From contig JADNRY010000635.1 of assembly GCA_015501585.1 (NCBI GenBank), forward strand, positions 1-33,476: a DNA stretch of 33,476 nt. Reading direction: 5' to 3'. Of this stretch, positions 21,511-32,993 are shown piece by piece. Under the pieces are notes generated by a model. It did no database searches, was not told where the DNA came from, and saw only the letters and a list, made by a program, of their open reading frames with translations. This stretch comes from Rhodocollybia butyracea. Its lineage: Eukaryota > Basidiomycota > Agaricomycetes > Agaricales > Omphalotaceae. Position 1 is the stretch's first letter. Each line of letters begins with the position of its first letter. The translations under genes and the position numbers were made by a program.

Positions 21511-21938
21511 GGAATTCGGAGTTTCCGACATAGTCATCGGGGTCAGAATTTACGACGTGGGTGATATTGGGGGGCGATATTGAGGGGCCAATCCACGAAC
21601 GACTGCGATGGCACTCTGGGAGAGTTTGCAGTCTACCTTCCCTCTGTGGGTCGAGCTCGTTGCTTCTCTCCCCTAGAGTCCGGCTGTTCCCTCGCGGAAC
21701 CCCGCTGTAGAGCGGAGCAGTGTATAATACTACTACTACTACTCTTCCGTTTATGGGTTGACCTAGCTCACTGTAAATGAATCGGAGCCCAGAGTACGAA
21801 AAAAAAGTCATAAATCTCTTCCGTTCGTTTCCTTAGTGATCATACCACATGCTGTTGATCCCGACGAGTAGATATCTACCTTTTAAGACTAAATGTAGAA
21901 TCGGAAAAGGGGGCTTCCATAAGTACAAGTATGAATTT
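21511..21938. other. Intergenic, 3' flank of the amidohydrolase gene
   Basis: No gene is supported. The block around 21650-21720 (cgagctcgttgc, then ccggctgttccct and ggaacccc) resembles 18505-18570 (cgagctcgctgcc, ccggctagttccct, ggggacc), so a dispersed repeat may be present in both. Confidence 0.4.
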
Positions 21939-24900
21939 TCAAGGATTTATCGGTGGCATCTGCTGGATTTCTCGATCACGTCCAGGAAACAGTTCTTTCA
22001 TAGTTCCAGCAACCCAGACTCGACCTCCTCTGGCTACAAATTCTAGCTTCAGCGTCTCTAGAATCGATCCGCTCAAAAGATCGACGCCAGGTGGGTAAAC
22101 CAAAAAGTCGGCTAGCTTTCCAGGACTCAAAGAGCCGACCGAGTTGAAAATTCCATACACCTGTGCTGCCCACGAAGTCGCTGCTTGCAGTGACTTTTAG
22201 AGTAGAGACAAGTCAGTCCTTTCTCAGCACACGTTCGTCTGAGGAAACACACCTGGTAATTGCTAAGTCCGCCTTGTTGAGTGAAGAATATTTCATAATG
22301 ATAGTTCAGACCGAGCGGGGGTTCCCCATGTGCACCAACAAGCGTCTTGAGGCCCCGTGGTACCATCTTCGCATTGGAGGCGGAGGTGTTGAAAAATTGA
22401 TAGGCTATACTTGTAAATGAGGGTACATACTTAATCTCAAATACGGTCACAAACGTACATAATTTAGGTCTTGCTGTAGATTCTGTAACACCTTCCAGTA
22501 TATCTTGTCGAGAAAAGCGACGAAGCCTCAGGGACACGCCATTAGTATACAAGCAACCGTATGCAGTTACGTGCTTACTTGGAATTACCGGGGACATCTT
22601 CTGCCGCCCAGATATACTGTTCGCCGAAAGCTCCTCCGTAATTGACAAGATGAGTGGGTGTATTTGCAGTCCCGCTTAGTGCGAACAAGGTTAGAACATC
22701 TTCATATTGAGTAGGGACGGGAAGAGAATGTTCGAGCGTCGTCATTCCTGCATGGATATTGAGCAAGATGAGAGGTTAGGTCAAATATTCCAACGACCGA
22801 CCGTCCATGATGTAAGTGAGGTCCCAGTCATAATTCATTCCACCTTCGGGGACACAAAGCATACTCAGATTACGAGCAGCAAGCAACAACCGTTGGCGAG
22901 AGGCACTATTAATCTGGTAAGCGGGCTATCAGGGGAAAAAAGTAGTAGACTCGCCGAATGGGCAAGTTATAGTTCTTGTAAGATGTACTGATGGGGCCTC
23001 CTTCAGCCTTGATCCTGGTCAAAGTAGAATAGGCGTCTTTCATATCAACAACATCCGCATGAATCTGAGATGCACCAGCTCCATAAATAACTGTCCACCG
23101 GGTAAGCGTGCTAACCTAAGATGGTCCAAAGGTAGTAAATGGACTCACCATCGCCAGTATGGAAAATCCGTGGACCTATGAATTGACCACTCTCCAAACG
23201 GCTACGCTCAACGAATCCATCGACGTTGTCTGAACTGGGACTAAAAACAAGTTCGCACAAGCCCAAAATGACATAACAAGCTCAAGACTTACTTGTGCAT
23301 CGTAGTAACCCCAAAGCTTAAGAAAGTCTGCATTTCCCAAGATTTGGCCGGATGAGGGTTACTCATTCCATTCCAATGTGCGTGGGCATCAATAAAGCCG
23401 GGTATTACGAATCCTGCGATTATTCATTGATACACTGGATGAGAGGAAACAAGAGAAACCCTACCACCACGAGCGTTAATCAACGTAGCGCGTTCCGGAG
23501 CCACAAACCCAGATGTCGGGGCAATAGATTCTATAACACCACCTCTGACAACGAGGACCGCATGTTCTACCAAGTCTTCGTCTATGTTTCCAGTTTCCAT
23601 GGTCAAGACAGTAGCGTTGAAGATGACAAGGATGTCCGAAGCACTTGGGTCCAAGGATTGAGTCTCTTTCTTCAAACGTGCTATATCAGTTGAGTGTTCA
23701 AGTACGATCTCTTGGTATTGAACAAGATTCTTAACACAAGAAATTCCGAATGTGTTTGTGTCGTTTTTGATGGTGGAAGAACATTTTGATAGCTTGGATA
23801 TCTCTAGCCAGTGTAGATAAGGACCTGCGCTACGATTAGTTAAGGGAAGGAGCGGATCAATTTGTCTCATACCGAGGAACCAGAATAACTTTTTCCCGTC
23901 AGAGCTCCAGGCAATGTCGTGACCACCGTCCAAGCTGACTCTGGCAAGTCCTGCAGTCGCTTTGCCGGGTTTGGACCAGACCTCCTCGTCTTTGATGTCC
24001 TTCCCAAAGGCAACATATACGTGGAAAAAGTCCACGAATGCGACATGCTCCACTTCGAACCCCCCACTGTTTCTATGCGTAATCCTTTCGAACGGAGTTT
24101 GGGGACGAGGCGCAATAACAAGCTCAGCAGACATCTTGCCCGATACCTTGGTGAAATGTGGAGGTTTACCAGTCACATCGATAGGTCCACCTTCCAGGTC
24201 GATGATGAACACCCGGTCAGCTTGTTGCACCAACAGTTTCTTGTTCTTTTCTATAAACTTAATATCGGCATCATCTGGGTCTATTTCTGAAGGCACCCAT
24301 CGCAGATTGGTGACGGTAAGTTTCCGCGAAGGGGACGGTTCGAGATCAAGGTCGCCTACATAAAGGCCGGTACCTGCAGTAGCGACGAGGTCGCCAGTCA
24401 GATAATCTCCGCCAGTTTTGAGGAAGGCAATTGTCCTATTCGAGCCACTACATTGGCACAGGACAGGATTGCGATATCTTCCTATGGGCAGTCCTTCAAT
24501 GTCGTATGATACTCCTTTGGTAAGATCAGATACCTCAAATGAGGTGAAGTGAACGTCTGACCACCGCGACATGATGATAAGGTTTCCTTCCGTGCCAGGA
24601 ATAAACGATGGAGTATAATACGGAGTCTTTCCATCGTCGTTATACAGCGTAGGAACTCGAGTGAACGTATCCTCTCCAACAACCTGAAGGACAGGGATGT
24701 TACCTGCTCTAAAGACGACTTTGCTTCCTGTTTCGTCGACGCGTAAATCGCGGAAAGCATATATTCGTTGCGTCTCTCCGGTCTCGAGACCCACCAAATC
24801 AACAGCATTATCTGTCCAACGCGTGTCAGCGAGATGTTTTTCGATGTGAGCGATGAATCTGATTTCGTTCACAGATCCAGAGCGTACGCGCTCTCCTCGT

Positions 24901-26581
24901 TCGTTGACACCGAGGGGGACATGATGAAGTTTCCCGGCTGCCCATATAACTATACCATCAGAGTCTGGAGTGAAACAGAAAGAGGGTATGTTCCCATCGG
25001 AGCGGATATTGTTGTGAGGTCAAAAGATAATCCATCCCAGGCGTAATTGAGTGATCCTGACTCGAGGTCTCTAGAAATGAAGCAGGATGATTGAGGATTG
25101 AAAGAGGATGTTTGAAACAATCCTACTTACTTCAAAACAAGAACCTCGTGGTCACGAACGCGTCGGACAAAAGCCAGCGTACGGCGGTCATGCGACAGCT
25201 CGGGCCTCGAAGCCCCTCCCGGAAACGCGTCAACTAGTGTCTCCGTTACACCAGTGGTCAGATTGAGTGAAAAAAGGGCGTAAATGCCCTGATGTATGTC
25301 TAAATCAAAGGTCGGCATCCATTTGATTCGAACCACGAATAGTGACTACCTTTGCTGTATTCAAACTGAAATTCATCTCTAACATTCTTCGAATATATTA
25401 TCCCATCCTCTCCGTTCCAAATGAACTGTTCGGGTCCAACTTGCTGGTCACCATATTGCGATGCATTCCAACCACGAGGCAGAGTACGTCCAATAATCTG
25501 CGTACCATCGCCAGCTTGAATTGGGTGCTGCTCCGTTGAAGGCACTGTATACTCCCAACCCTCTCCGCCTCCAAGGGAACGCTCCGAAGTATACCTATTC
25601 CAAAAAGATCATCAGTATACTTATATCTTCGAGTCTGCCTATGGAAGATATACCATTTGGTAACGATTACTTTGTCACCAGATGGATGGAATCGAGCATC
25701 CGTCACGAATCTGTAGGTTTCATTTGTGACCATAAGGGCTTTGAAGCATTCAGCTTCCAAATTCACCGAAAGTAGACTATGAAGTACACACCTTGGGCGC
25801 GTCCTTCTCTCAATAAACGATTCTGTTTCTTTTCGGGAGTTTCTTGGACGCCACTATTCAACGAGACTTGGTCTTCCGCCTTGAAGAGGAGGGCTGTTTG
25901 AAGAGGAGAGGAAAGGATGTCACCAACTCCAGGACGAAGATTCATTTGTTTGCAACCTTGCCATTTCGTAATCCAAATATTATCAACGCCTAACCCTGCA
26001 TCACTTCTGAAGACCAGTCTGTCGCCTTTGGGCGAGAAATGAGGATCGGAATCATACGGAACTCCCAAGGTGACAGGATGAGCGATATTGACGTCTCCCT
26101 TGCTTAGATTTTGGAGAGAGTCGCCAGAAATGCAGTACAGGTCTCCCAGCATATCAAAGACAATATCTTTAGAGACCGGATTTACATCGAGGCGCAACCA
26201 AGTGCCTTCATTCACTTCATATTCCAAGACATTTGGATGAGGAAAATCCGTCGAGATGTCCCAAGGAGTCTGTTCACGAATAGGCCAAATATCGTCCTTC
26301 CATTGTTCCTCTGTTCTAAGAGGCAATGACAGATTTCTGTCGTGTAGAAATGGTAAAGAAGAGGGAAAAAAGCCTGTGAATGTGACTGCCAAAAAGAGCA
26401 AAGCAATGGATGCAACAATGCTTGAGGTCCTGCGTTTCCGATAGGATACAGGAATAACACTGTAAGTAGAACGAGGGTTAATCTCGCCCTTCATAGTTGC
26501 GTTCAGAATTAGAACATTGAACAGCTCAACGGGCACAGTATGGCGCGTGACACGATATACATCCACGGAAACAGAACTCAT
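21939..26581 (-). CDS. TolB/PD40 propeller-amidohydrolase, membrane-anchored, one frameshift
   Basis: About 1,330 residues over more than a dozen exons. The N-terminus has a single membrane segment (about residues 54-72) after a short basic head, so a type II membrane protein is likely. The next ~850 residues are WD40-like (PD40/TolB) propeller repeats with motifs such as DPHFSPKGDRLVF, RFVTDARFHPSGDKVI and ISAPMGTYP. The C-terminal third is an amidohydrolase: metal-binding HxH in GFIDAHAHW (codons 23384-23376), CVPEGGMNYDWDLTYI, TTLEHSLPVP, THLVNYGGAFGEQ, GAHGEPPLGLNYH and GKLADFLVYPP. Together these suggest a hydrolase of cyclic amide or peptide-like substrates; the substrate is unknown. 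The reading frame breaks near 24984-24986 between MGTYP and SFCFTPDSDG, where one base is missing from a C run. All other junctions examined keep phase. The break could be a sequencing error or an early pseudogene. Confidence 0.85.
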
Positions 26582-26969
26582 TGTTGTACGTAACTAATTA
26601 CAATAAACGACGCGAGAAAGAGCAATACACGGCAACTCATACGAGAGCGAAAATCATCTAGATAAATGTCAACAAGAATCAAGATTAATGCATCCCTTGC
26701 TTACCTGAAGATAACATCGGAAAGCACATCTACATCGTTCGGACAGCAAAGAGCCTCATATCGACGCCTCCTCCACTCCCACTCCGTCCAGCACGGTCAA
26801 AAGCCATAAATACCGAGTGCGAGCGAGCATCGTCTACATTTTTAACTGCACCTTTATATGCACAAACAGTCTCGTCGACCACTACCTCTTTCTGATCTCT
26901 CAAACCCCTACCAACAGCTCCACCCGTCGTACCCAAGATGGACGGGGCTCCTAAGAGCCAGCAATACCG
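26582..26969. other. Intergenic between eRF1 and the amidohydrolase gene
   Basis: This carries the eRF1 3' flank and the amidohydrolase promoter, both genes being on the minus strand. A 68-codon minus frame (26730-26936) lacks motifs or splice partners and is not called. A pyrimidine-rich plus-strand stretch precedes the eRF1 end. Confidence 0.4.
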
Positions 26970-28547
26970 TCAGATATCTTCATCGTCAGAGTAGAACTCG
27001 TCTTCATCCTCTTCGTCGACAGACGTGAGGTTGGAAAAGTCAACCTTGTATCGAAGGAGGCCGCCGATACCGCCGAAACCTTTGACGAATTGGGCGCCCT
27101 CTTGAGACCGGTTCGTGACGAACTCGAGGTTGGCACCGAATTCTTTGTATTTTTCGGCGAACCATTCGAGAAGAGATTGTGGTTCTTCGGATTGCTCCAT
27201 TTCCAAGCCAGTCGACTTGTCAAGGAACTTTTCCCGATCTTTCTCTTGCTCTTTGTTGGCGTAAATGACAATCTCCTCTAACAAGAATAGCAGACCAATC
27301 AGCCGTCATATTCGGATAAACAGATAAAAAAACTTACCTCCCGCTGCATGCCGAAGAGTATAGCGCGTGATGTCAAGGTTCTCCCACACAACTAGCGTCT
27401 CCACTGCACCGAGTTCCAAAGCTTTGAGAGTATCGTCTACGCCAAAGCAGTATTTACCGGTATCCTGGCTGATTTCGTCAAAGTATTTTTGGATGAGACG
27501 CTTTTCTTGCACAAACTTGACATTGGCAAGTGATTCGGCCGCAAGTTCGATGGCCTAGGGTTCAAAATGAGAAGATGATGTGCAGATCGAGGACCAAACA
27601 GCATACTTGGTTAAAACCGTTCTCGCCTCCGTAACTGACATCAACCACCTTGATCACCTTTGCAACCAAACGAAGATCGAACATGTCGCTCTGGCTAAGC
27701 TCGGTTTTGAAGTCGGCGCTACCAGCTAGGACCAGTCCGGTCACGTTGACTTTATCGTTGGTGATGAAGTGTTGGACTGCCAACTCAGCAACCTTTCGTA
27801 CGTAGTTGTGACGTTTTTCGTCTCGAAGACGAGAGAAACGCAGGGCAGACTGGCCACCACGACCATGCTTCTTGGGTAAATCTACGGTGAATTTATGGAT
27901 GACCTCACGGGTGTTTCCAGCGAGAGTACCGAAAAGGGTTCCATTGCCGTCCATGACGATGAATCCAAAGCGAGAATCTGATTCTAAAAGTTCAGAAAGG
28001 GCCTCGGTGTGAAATTTATTGTCACAGAGATATAAAGACCTGGGCAGATGGGTAAGGATCTATAGCCCGCAGGTAATTTGACATACGTGTTGATTGGCTT
28101 GTGCGGTTCAAAGTCAAAGGAAACCTTCTTTTCTTTTCCCTCATCGGTCAAAATCGTTCCGACAAAGAGGACCAGACCATTGGGCGGAACTCGGTTATAT
28201 AGCTTGAGACGTTGCTGAGTACTGGTTATTGCTGCAAGAACTGAAAGACGGTTGACCCGGGACTTGATGTTGGATGCTGTACCGTATTCCTGCGTCAACA
28301 TAGCTGATGCTCTTGAAATTTGATCCTGGCACGATCTTCAGGTTTTAAAGAATATCGAGATAAATCATAGTACCTTTGGGGGAATGATAAGACTAATCAT
28401 AGATGTTCCGGCTCTGTCCTTGAAAATCAGCATGAAATCGCCTAAGCAGACTTGAGAAAAGGCTTACCCTCTGGCAGAATCAAGACTCTTGATGAGCTTC
28501 TTCACCTTCCACATCTGAATATTCTGCTCCGCAGTGTCCTGACTCAT
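26970..28547 (-). CDS. SUP45: Eukaryotic release factor 1 (eRF1), 438 aa
   Basis: Recognises all three stop codons in the ribosomal A site and triggers peptide release with eRF3; cytosolic. Exons on the minus strand: 28547-28468, 28413-28374, 28325-28087, 28039-27607, 27554-27338 and 27277-26970. They give 1317 nt in phase. The length is one residue more than human eRF1 (437). Domain 1 has [12 protein letters not shown] and the stop-decoding TASNIKS motif. YxCxxxF appears as YLCDNKF. Domain 2 has the catalytic GGQ in [13 protein letters not shown]. The C-terminal eRF3-binding domain ends in an acidic tail ([15 protein letters not shown]). There are no lesions. It shares a 125-bp divergent promoter with the POP7 gene. 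Confidence 0.98.
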
Positions 28548-28672
28548 GCTGGGCACCAACAAATCTTCCTTGGTAAAGTATGTGCAGAAGATGTAGTTTT
28601 ATATAGAAAGAAAAAATGGCAAGCGCCCATCAGTATCACGTTAGAATGAGTCACCTTCTTCTCCTCTCCACG
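28548..28672. promoter_or_regulatory. Bidirectional promoter, eRF1 and POP7
   Basis: Only 125 bp separate the eRF1 start (28547, minus) from the chosen POP7 start (28673, plus). Both genes serve translation or RNA maturation and are expected to be constitutive. An AT stretch (ttttatatagaaag, 28596-28609) is the only TATA-like element. If POP7 starts at an upstream in-frame start near 28616, the gap is shorter still. Confidence 0.6.
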
Positions 28673-29417
28673 ATGAACTCCAAGAAGCGGGGCCGTAACT
28701 CGCCACCAGTCACTGAAACGTCAAAGAGACTGAAAATTACTAGTGCCGATGTCTCCGATACCGTTTTCAATGCCGCGTCGTCTTCGAATATGCCAAAAGA
28801 CACGCAGGAACAGACAAAGAAAGAGAATAAACAACGAATTAAAAAGCTTGCACCTGCCCGGCCTTTTCCTTCGGTCCCGACTTCGGTTTCAGCTACGGGG
28901 CCACGCTCGGCTCACAGCGAGGGCAAAAACCTCATCTGCCTCACGCGGAAGACATCACTGGGCGCGTACATGCGAAGATGCAAGAATATAATCATCAAGG
29001 ACGGGTCAGTCTCTTCGTTGCCTGAATGTTATGATACTAAGTACAGCTACAAGGTATAAAACATTACATCTCAGTGCCATGGGAGCTGCAATTCCACTTC
29101 TTCTCCAGCTTTCCCTGGCTCTGCCACCGATCCTACCGTTTTCCTCAGACGAGATTCATACGGAAATCATCACGGGAACTGTCGAAGTGCAGGATGAGCT
29201 GATCCCAGAAGAGGAAGAGGAGGACATCACATATAGAACGAGAGGCAAGTCGACGCTCAAGGTCACCATCAAAATCGGTGATGGTAAATCTTCTGGTGGC
29301 CCTCCTGCCAATTCAAAACGACGGCGACAGAAGAAAACACTTGAAGGACCTGCTGAGAAGGATTCTGTTGTTATCGTCTATGGTGAGCCCGAGCAAGTGG
29401 ACGCGGAAATGGTTTGA
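28673..29417 (+). CDS. POP7: RNase P/MRP subunit POP7 (Rpp20), 231 aa
   Basis: Protein subunit of nuclear RNase P and RNase MRP (tRNA 5' maturation, rRNA processing), with the Alba-like RNA-binding fold. Exons 28673-29004 and 29054-29417; the 49-nt intron (gtcagt donor, ctacaag acceptor) falls inside the Alba domain and joins IIIKDG to YKTLHLSAMGAAIP in phase. Other landmarks are LTRKTSLGAYMRRCKN, ALPPILPF, EIITGTVEVQDE, an acidic EEEEED stretch, and RTRGKSTLKVTIKIGD. The first ~90 residues are basic, Ser/Pro-rich and probably disordered. The C-terminus carries a KRRRQKK patch that could serve nuclear entry. The start MNSKKRGRN is the preferred one. Two in-frame ATGs further 5' (28616, 28646) are possible. 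Confidence 0.9.
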
Positions 29418-29954
29418 GAACCGTCAGGTACGTCAAATAATGTTCTTCAGTACATCTTTTTCATTAAACTTTGCAGTTACATAGTCATACGGTCTCGTAG
29501 AAAGAGCGTTACTAAATTATAAAGATGGATAAATGTCTACTGTGTCGCTGTGTTGCTACTCTGATCTTCAACAAGCCAGGTGAACTCTTCCTCGCATTTT
29601 TGGTCCGTGTGCAACTCGTGCATATATAAATATTCTTCATGTTCGTGGATCAGTATTCATTCTGATACCTCTATACCCGCCGCCCTGAGACGAAATGTGG
29701 AGATGACCCAGAAAACTTGCCTGAAAAACGAGTTATTGAAGGATAGATGTAACGCATGCAATAATAATTCTTACGTTTCCCTTGCCATGAAAACAGCGCG
29801 CGGATAAACCAAGATTTTTTGTTTGGGGGAATCCTCTGGGGCATTTGACATAACTCTGATTTTAGCTTGAGGTCTTTGAGTTTGAAACGTTGTATCAAAC
29901 TGCCCGTGGGTATGAGATTCCATACGACAAAATAATTCAGATACAGCACAAAAC
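29418..29954. other. Convergent intergenic stretch
   Basis: This lies between the 3' ends of POP7 (plus) and the next gene (minus). Minus-strand frames remain open to about 29671 after a possible gtgagt donor at 29956. A last exon ending near 29671 is conceivable but not supported by motifs. Confidence 0.4.
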
Positions 29955-30900
29955 TCACTTTTGAAGGTCATTCCATTCTTGAAAATACTGCTGCGGGGGT
30001 AATAAATTTGTGACTGAAGACAGGTCATAAGAGATCGTTATTATCGGTTCCAAAGTAGATTTATGGCGACCGATGGAAGTTGCCATGGATCGAAGAGCAT
30101 CGGCACTTTGAGCAAAGCGTTGAGCGGACGAGTATAAGTATTCCAGCACATCTTCATCATCATCCTTTGGACTAGTGTAAGCTGTATGGAATGATTCGTC
30201 ATCGTCATCGTCTATGAAATGTTGAGACTCGGCATGGTTTCGTGCCAGGGGAGTAGCCATTTCACTCCAAATTATTGGTTCCAACCTTCGGCGAGGGGAG
30301 CGACGAAGCCGGGGCTGGACCCCTCCTCTGCCTGACCTATCCCTATTCCATTTCTTGACATCAACGTTCATCAGAGCACGAACACGTTCTTCCTCTACAG
30401 GAGTCACCGAATACGCAGGAACTGAGTCGAGGAGAGCGGGGAAACCTTCGCCCAAGTAACAACTAGTGGAGAGATGCTACATTTTTTCCAAGGAATGGCG
30501 GTACCCGGATTCAACGGGCGTCGACGAAGTGGATGTTTTGTATTAGGAAGCACTGGGATTGTCATGTCCTTGTCAATCCCTTCAACCCAATCAAATTTGT
30601 TCGGTGGGGTTTCTTGAAAAACAAAGTGCAGTTCCGTAGAAACGTGGGTAGAGGATGGGACTGCTTGATCGAGCTGTATGGCGGGGAAAATGCTTGTTTG
30701 ATAACATTATTGAAAGCGCGAATCTTTTGGGGGCGTACCTGGCCGATATACGCCACATATTTTCCCGTTCCCAACCGTTGGCAAGCATGTGTCAACGATG
30801 GAATGCAAAGGTCCTTCACCATGGATATAGGATCGAGGCTGAAGACGACGAAAGATCCAGTCTGTGGAGAACAAGTTCTTGGGGTTGGGAAGTGAGACAT
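29955..30900 (-). CDS. Unknown protein, three exons
   Basis: A model that keeps phase starts MSHFPTPRTCSPQTG (30900). It splices GKYVAYIGQ (donor gtacgc) to LDQAVPSSTHVSTELHF (acceptor catacag). It then splices RRRPLNPG (donor gtaccg) to FPALLDSVPAYSVTPVEEE (acceptor gcgaag) and ends YFQEWNDLQK-stop at 29955. It has a basic middle (RRSPRRRLEPI), an acidic tract (FIDDDDDESFH) and a second acidic piece (DDDEDVLEYL). No membrane segment or catalytic motif is seen, and the family is not recognised. The last codons overlap a gtgagt donor, so a further exon down to about 29671 is possible. A tttttcag just before the ATG also leaves room for an upstream exon. Confidence 0.6.
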
Positions 30901-31349
30901 CTGAAAAAGACTGCTTGATGTTGCGAGGTTTTTTACGCCTGGTGCCTTTATAAAGAGAGTTAGACATTACGTTCTCGTGGGTTAGGACAACAAGAAGGTA
31001 GGTCTCAAAAAGGATATCCGCCTTATTGTACTGAGTACAAGGGGACGCGTGATAGTTGTTCACTCACTGCTACGTTGAGTGAAGATGGTCCCAGCTTCAG
31101 GTATTAACCTGTATTGACCACTTAATCTGGGCATTAAATAATAGACATTGATGTATCTTGTCGAAGTCGAAGGGACCAAGCAATTTCTTTGTGCGAACAA
31201 ATCATGTGTTGTTCAAGGTGTGCCAGTGTTTATAGACAATCAGAATAGGCAAGTTGTTACAGGTTATATTCTTGGAAGATGTAAAGAAGTAGCCGAAAGT
31301 ACAATAAGGAATGTGGCGTAGCAAGCGAACCTAGTGGGTGATATCGATA
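30901..31349. other. Intergenic, no supported gene
   Basis: This holds the 5' flank of the gene ending at 29955 and the 3' flank of the gene at 31350-32684. A TATAAAG (minus strand, near 30950) lies about 50 bp upstream of the 30900 start and may be its TATA box. Nothing else is recognised. Confidence 0.4.
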
Positions 31350-32684
31350 TTAAGCGTTCCACAGGTCTTGTGTCTGTAACCTGCTGGCAAAGGAAGAGCT
31401 AAACTCAATATAGTTGCTATCTGACCAGTTTCCAGAAGATTCCATCCAAGGGTCAGATTCCGCTTCTGGAAATATATCATGGAAAGAAGACGTGCGCGAA
31501 AGTGCTTGGGGCGATGTCGCAACAAATGACGAGGAGAAATCCAGGGTTGGTAGAACAAGAGACTGAGCGGGCTCCACAGCGAAAGGAGAGCCCATCACAT
31601 CTTCTCCAGACAACCCAGACAAAAGGGAAGACGTATCCGAGAATGCATCTTCATCATCCTCTTGTCTGTTTGTAATCTCTTCAAGAGCGCACCAGCCAGT
31701 TCCGCTTTCGCCGATGACGCTCCGAACTTCAGCTTTAGTCCAACCAGCAAACTCTACCTTCAAAATGGTGCAGACACCCTGTGAATCAGGACGTTCGGCA
31801 TAGCAGAACACTGGACTCCCTTGACCCATACGTCTGCGCGTCAAGGCGAGAAAAGAGCGCAGAGACATGCAGAGAATGCATCTCATGAGAATTGTGAATG
31901 GATGCTAGGGTAGGAAGATGTAATAGAGGTGGGCGATCAGAAATATCCGGAGGAAGGGGATGCGCCGTGTAGGCGTAGGTGCAAGAGGAATAAGCAAAAG
32001 AGTAGTCACCAAAGGTGCGGTTGGACCAGTGAAATACTGATCCATCTCCGAAACTGAATGGGTGAAGGAATCCAATGCAGAGATAGAATTAAAAACGTTC
32101 TTAGCTTTCGCCATTTCACCTTTTCGGACATTCTTGTAGCCTTGCGTTTCAGAGTCTTCTTTCGAAATCTCGTTCAGATTGCATTGAGCTTCCCAGTCAG
32201 CTTCGTAGATGTGAACGTCCTGCGATAGGTACATTCTCGACCAGGTTTTGGAAGACACATCGGCCGTCGAAAAGTTTCGGGCAGTTCCGAGGCCCACCTG
32301 AGCTACGGAACGTGAAATATAAGCAGGGGCTCGAGGGAAGAAACGAGGCTGCGCAGGACAGCTAAGAGTGTGTCTGGCCGAGAATGATAAACGTTCTTTA
32401 ATGCTGCTCATACGACCTGGAGCTGAACCCCTGATCGCTTGTTGTAGGGACCCAGGGGACGCTGACAGTCCAGGAGCTGTAAGATGACCAACAAAGCGAG
32501 AAAGAAAAGTGCGGGCCTGAGAAGCAATTCGTTTCGCAGCTCCAACGGAACTCGGAGAGGTAAATCGGGCAAAGGCTGGAGTATGAATGGACCTAGCGGT
32601 ATTTCCTGGAGGAATTGTACCGGAAACATGGCGAGGGGCTTCGTAAATCCTTCGCCATGCTCCATGCGATGATGCAGCCTGCAT
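31350..32684 (-). CDS. Unknown, probably mitochondrial protein; frame changes mid-gene
   Basis: The N-terminus (MQAASSHGAWRRIYEAPRH..., with TARSIHTPAFARF) is rich in Arg, Ser and Ala and poor in acids, as in mitochondrial presequences. A frame runs to SALDSFTHSVSEMDQYFTG. The next part reads best in another frame (TAHPLPPDISDRPPLLHLP, SIHNSHEMHSLHVSALFSR). It then returns to the first frame (GVCTILKVEFAGWTKAEV, IGESGTGWCALEE) and a Ser-rich acidic tail ending LQTQDLWNA at 31350. A phase-1 intron with acceptor ccctag could make the first switch. The second switch needs a one-base indel or a very short intron. No family name can be given. The paired frame change may be two indels in the assembly. 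Confidence 0.6.
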
Positions 32685-32993
32685 CCGGAGTGCAATGTAT
32701 CAGTCGGTGTTCTCTGGCTACAGTTGGTGGTGGTGCAAGGTCAAAGTGGTTTCAATTTGAGGCAACGCGGCAATCGGCTTATATCCGGCTGGCAACTGTC
32801 TACGTCACTCTTGTCATGATAATTGCATCAGCGGCAAGTCACGCCCTTGTGGCTATGCTAATCTCCGAGAGCTTATCTTATCAAGAGAGCGCTTATGCCG
32901 GGCGCTAATCAGGCGTTCCCAGGCATCAGGACCCTGCAAACTTTGATTCGGCCAAGTACAATTATTCTCAAAAGCGTTGCCTCACCTTTTTTT

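Noticed and set aside
26730..26936. Small minus-strand frame between eRF1 and the amidohydrolase gene
   Set aside because: Its Gly/Val-rich composition matches nothing recognised. It has no donor joining it to the amidohydrolase, whose own start and anchor are clear.
31905..32060. Intron with donor gtgact joining APL to HPFTILMRC
   Set aside because: It keeps one frame but replaces the protein-like segment SIHNSHEMHSLHVSALFSR with an unlikely sequence. The other frame is favoured.
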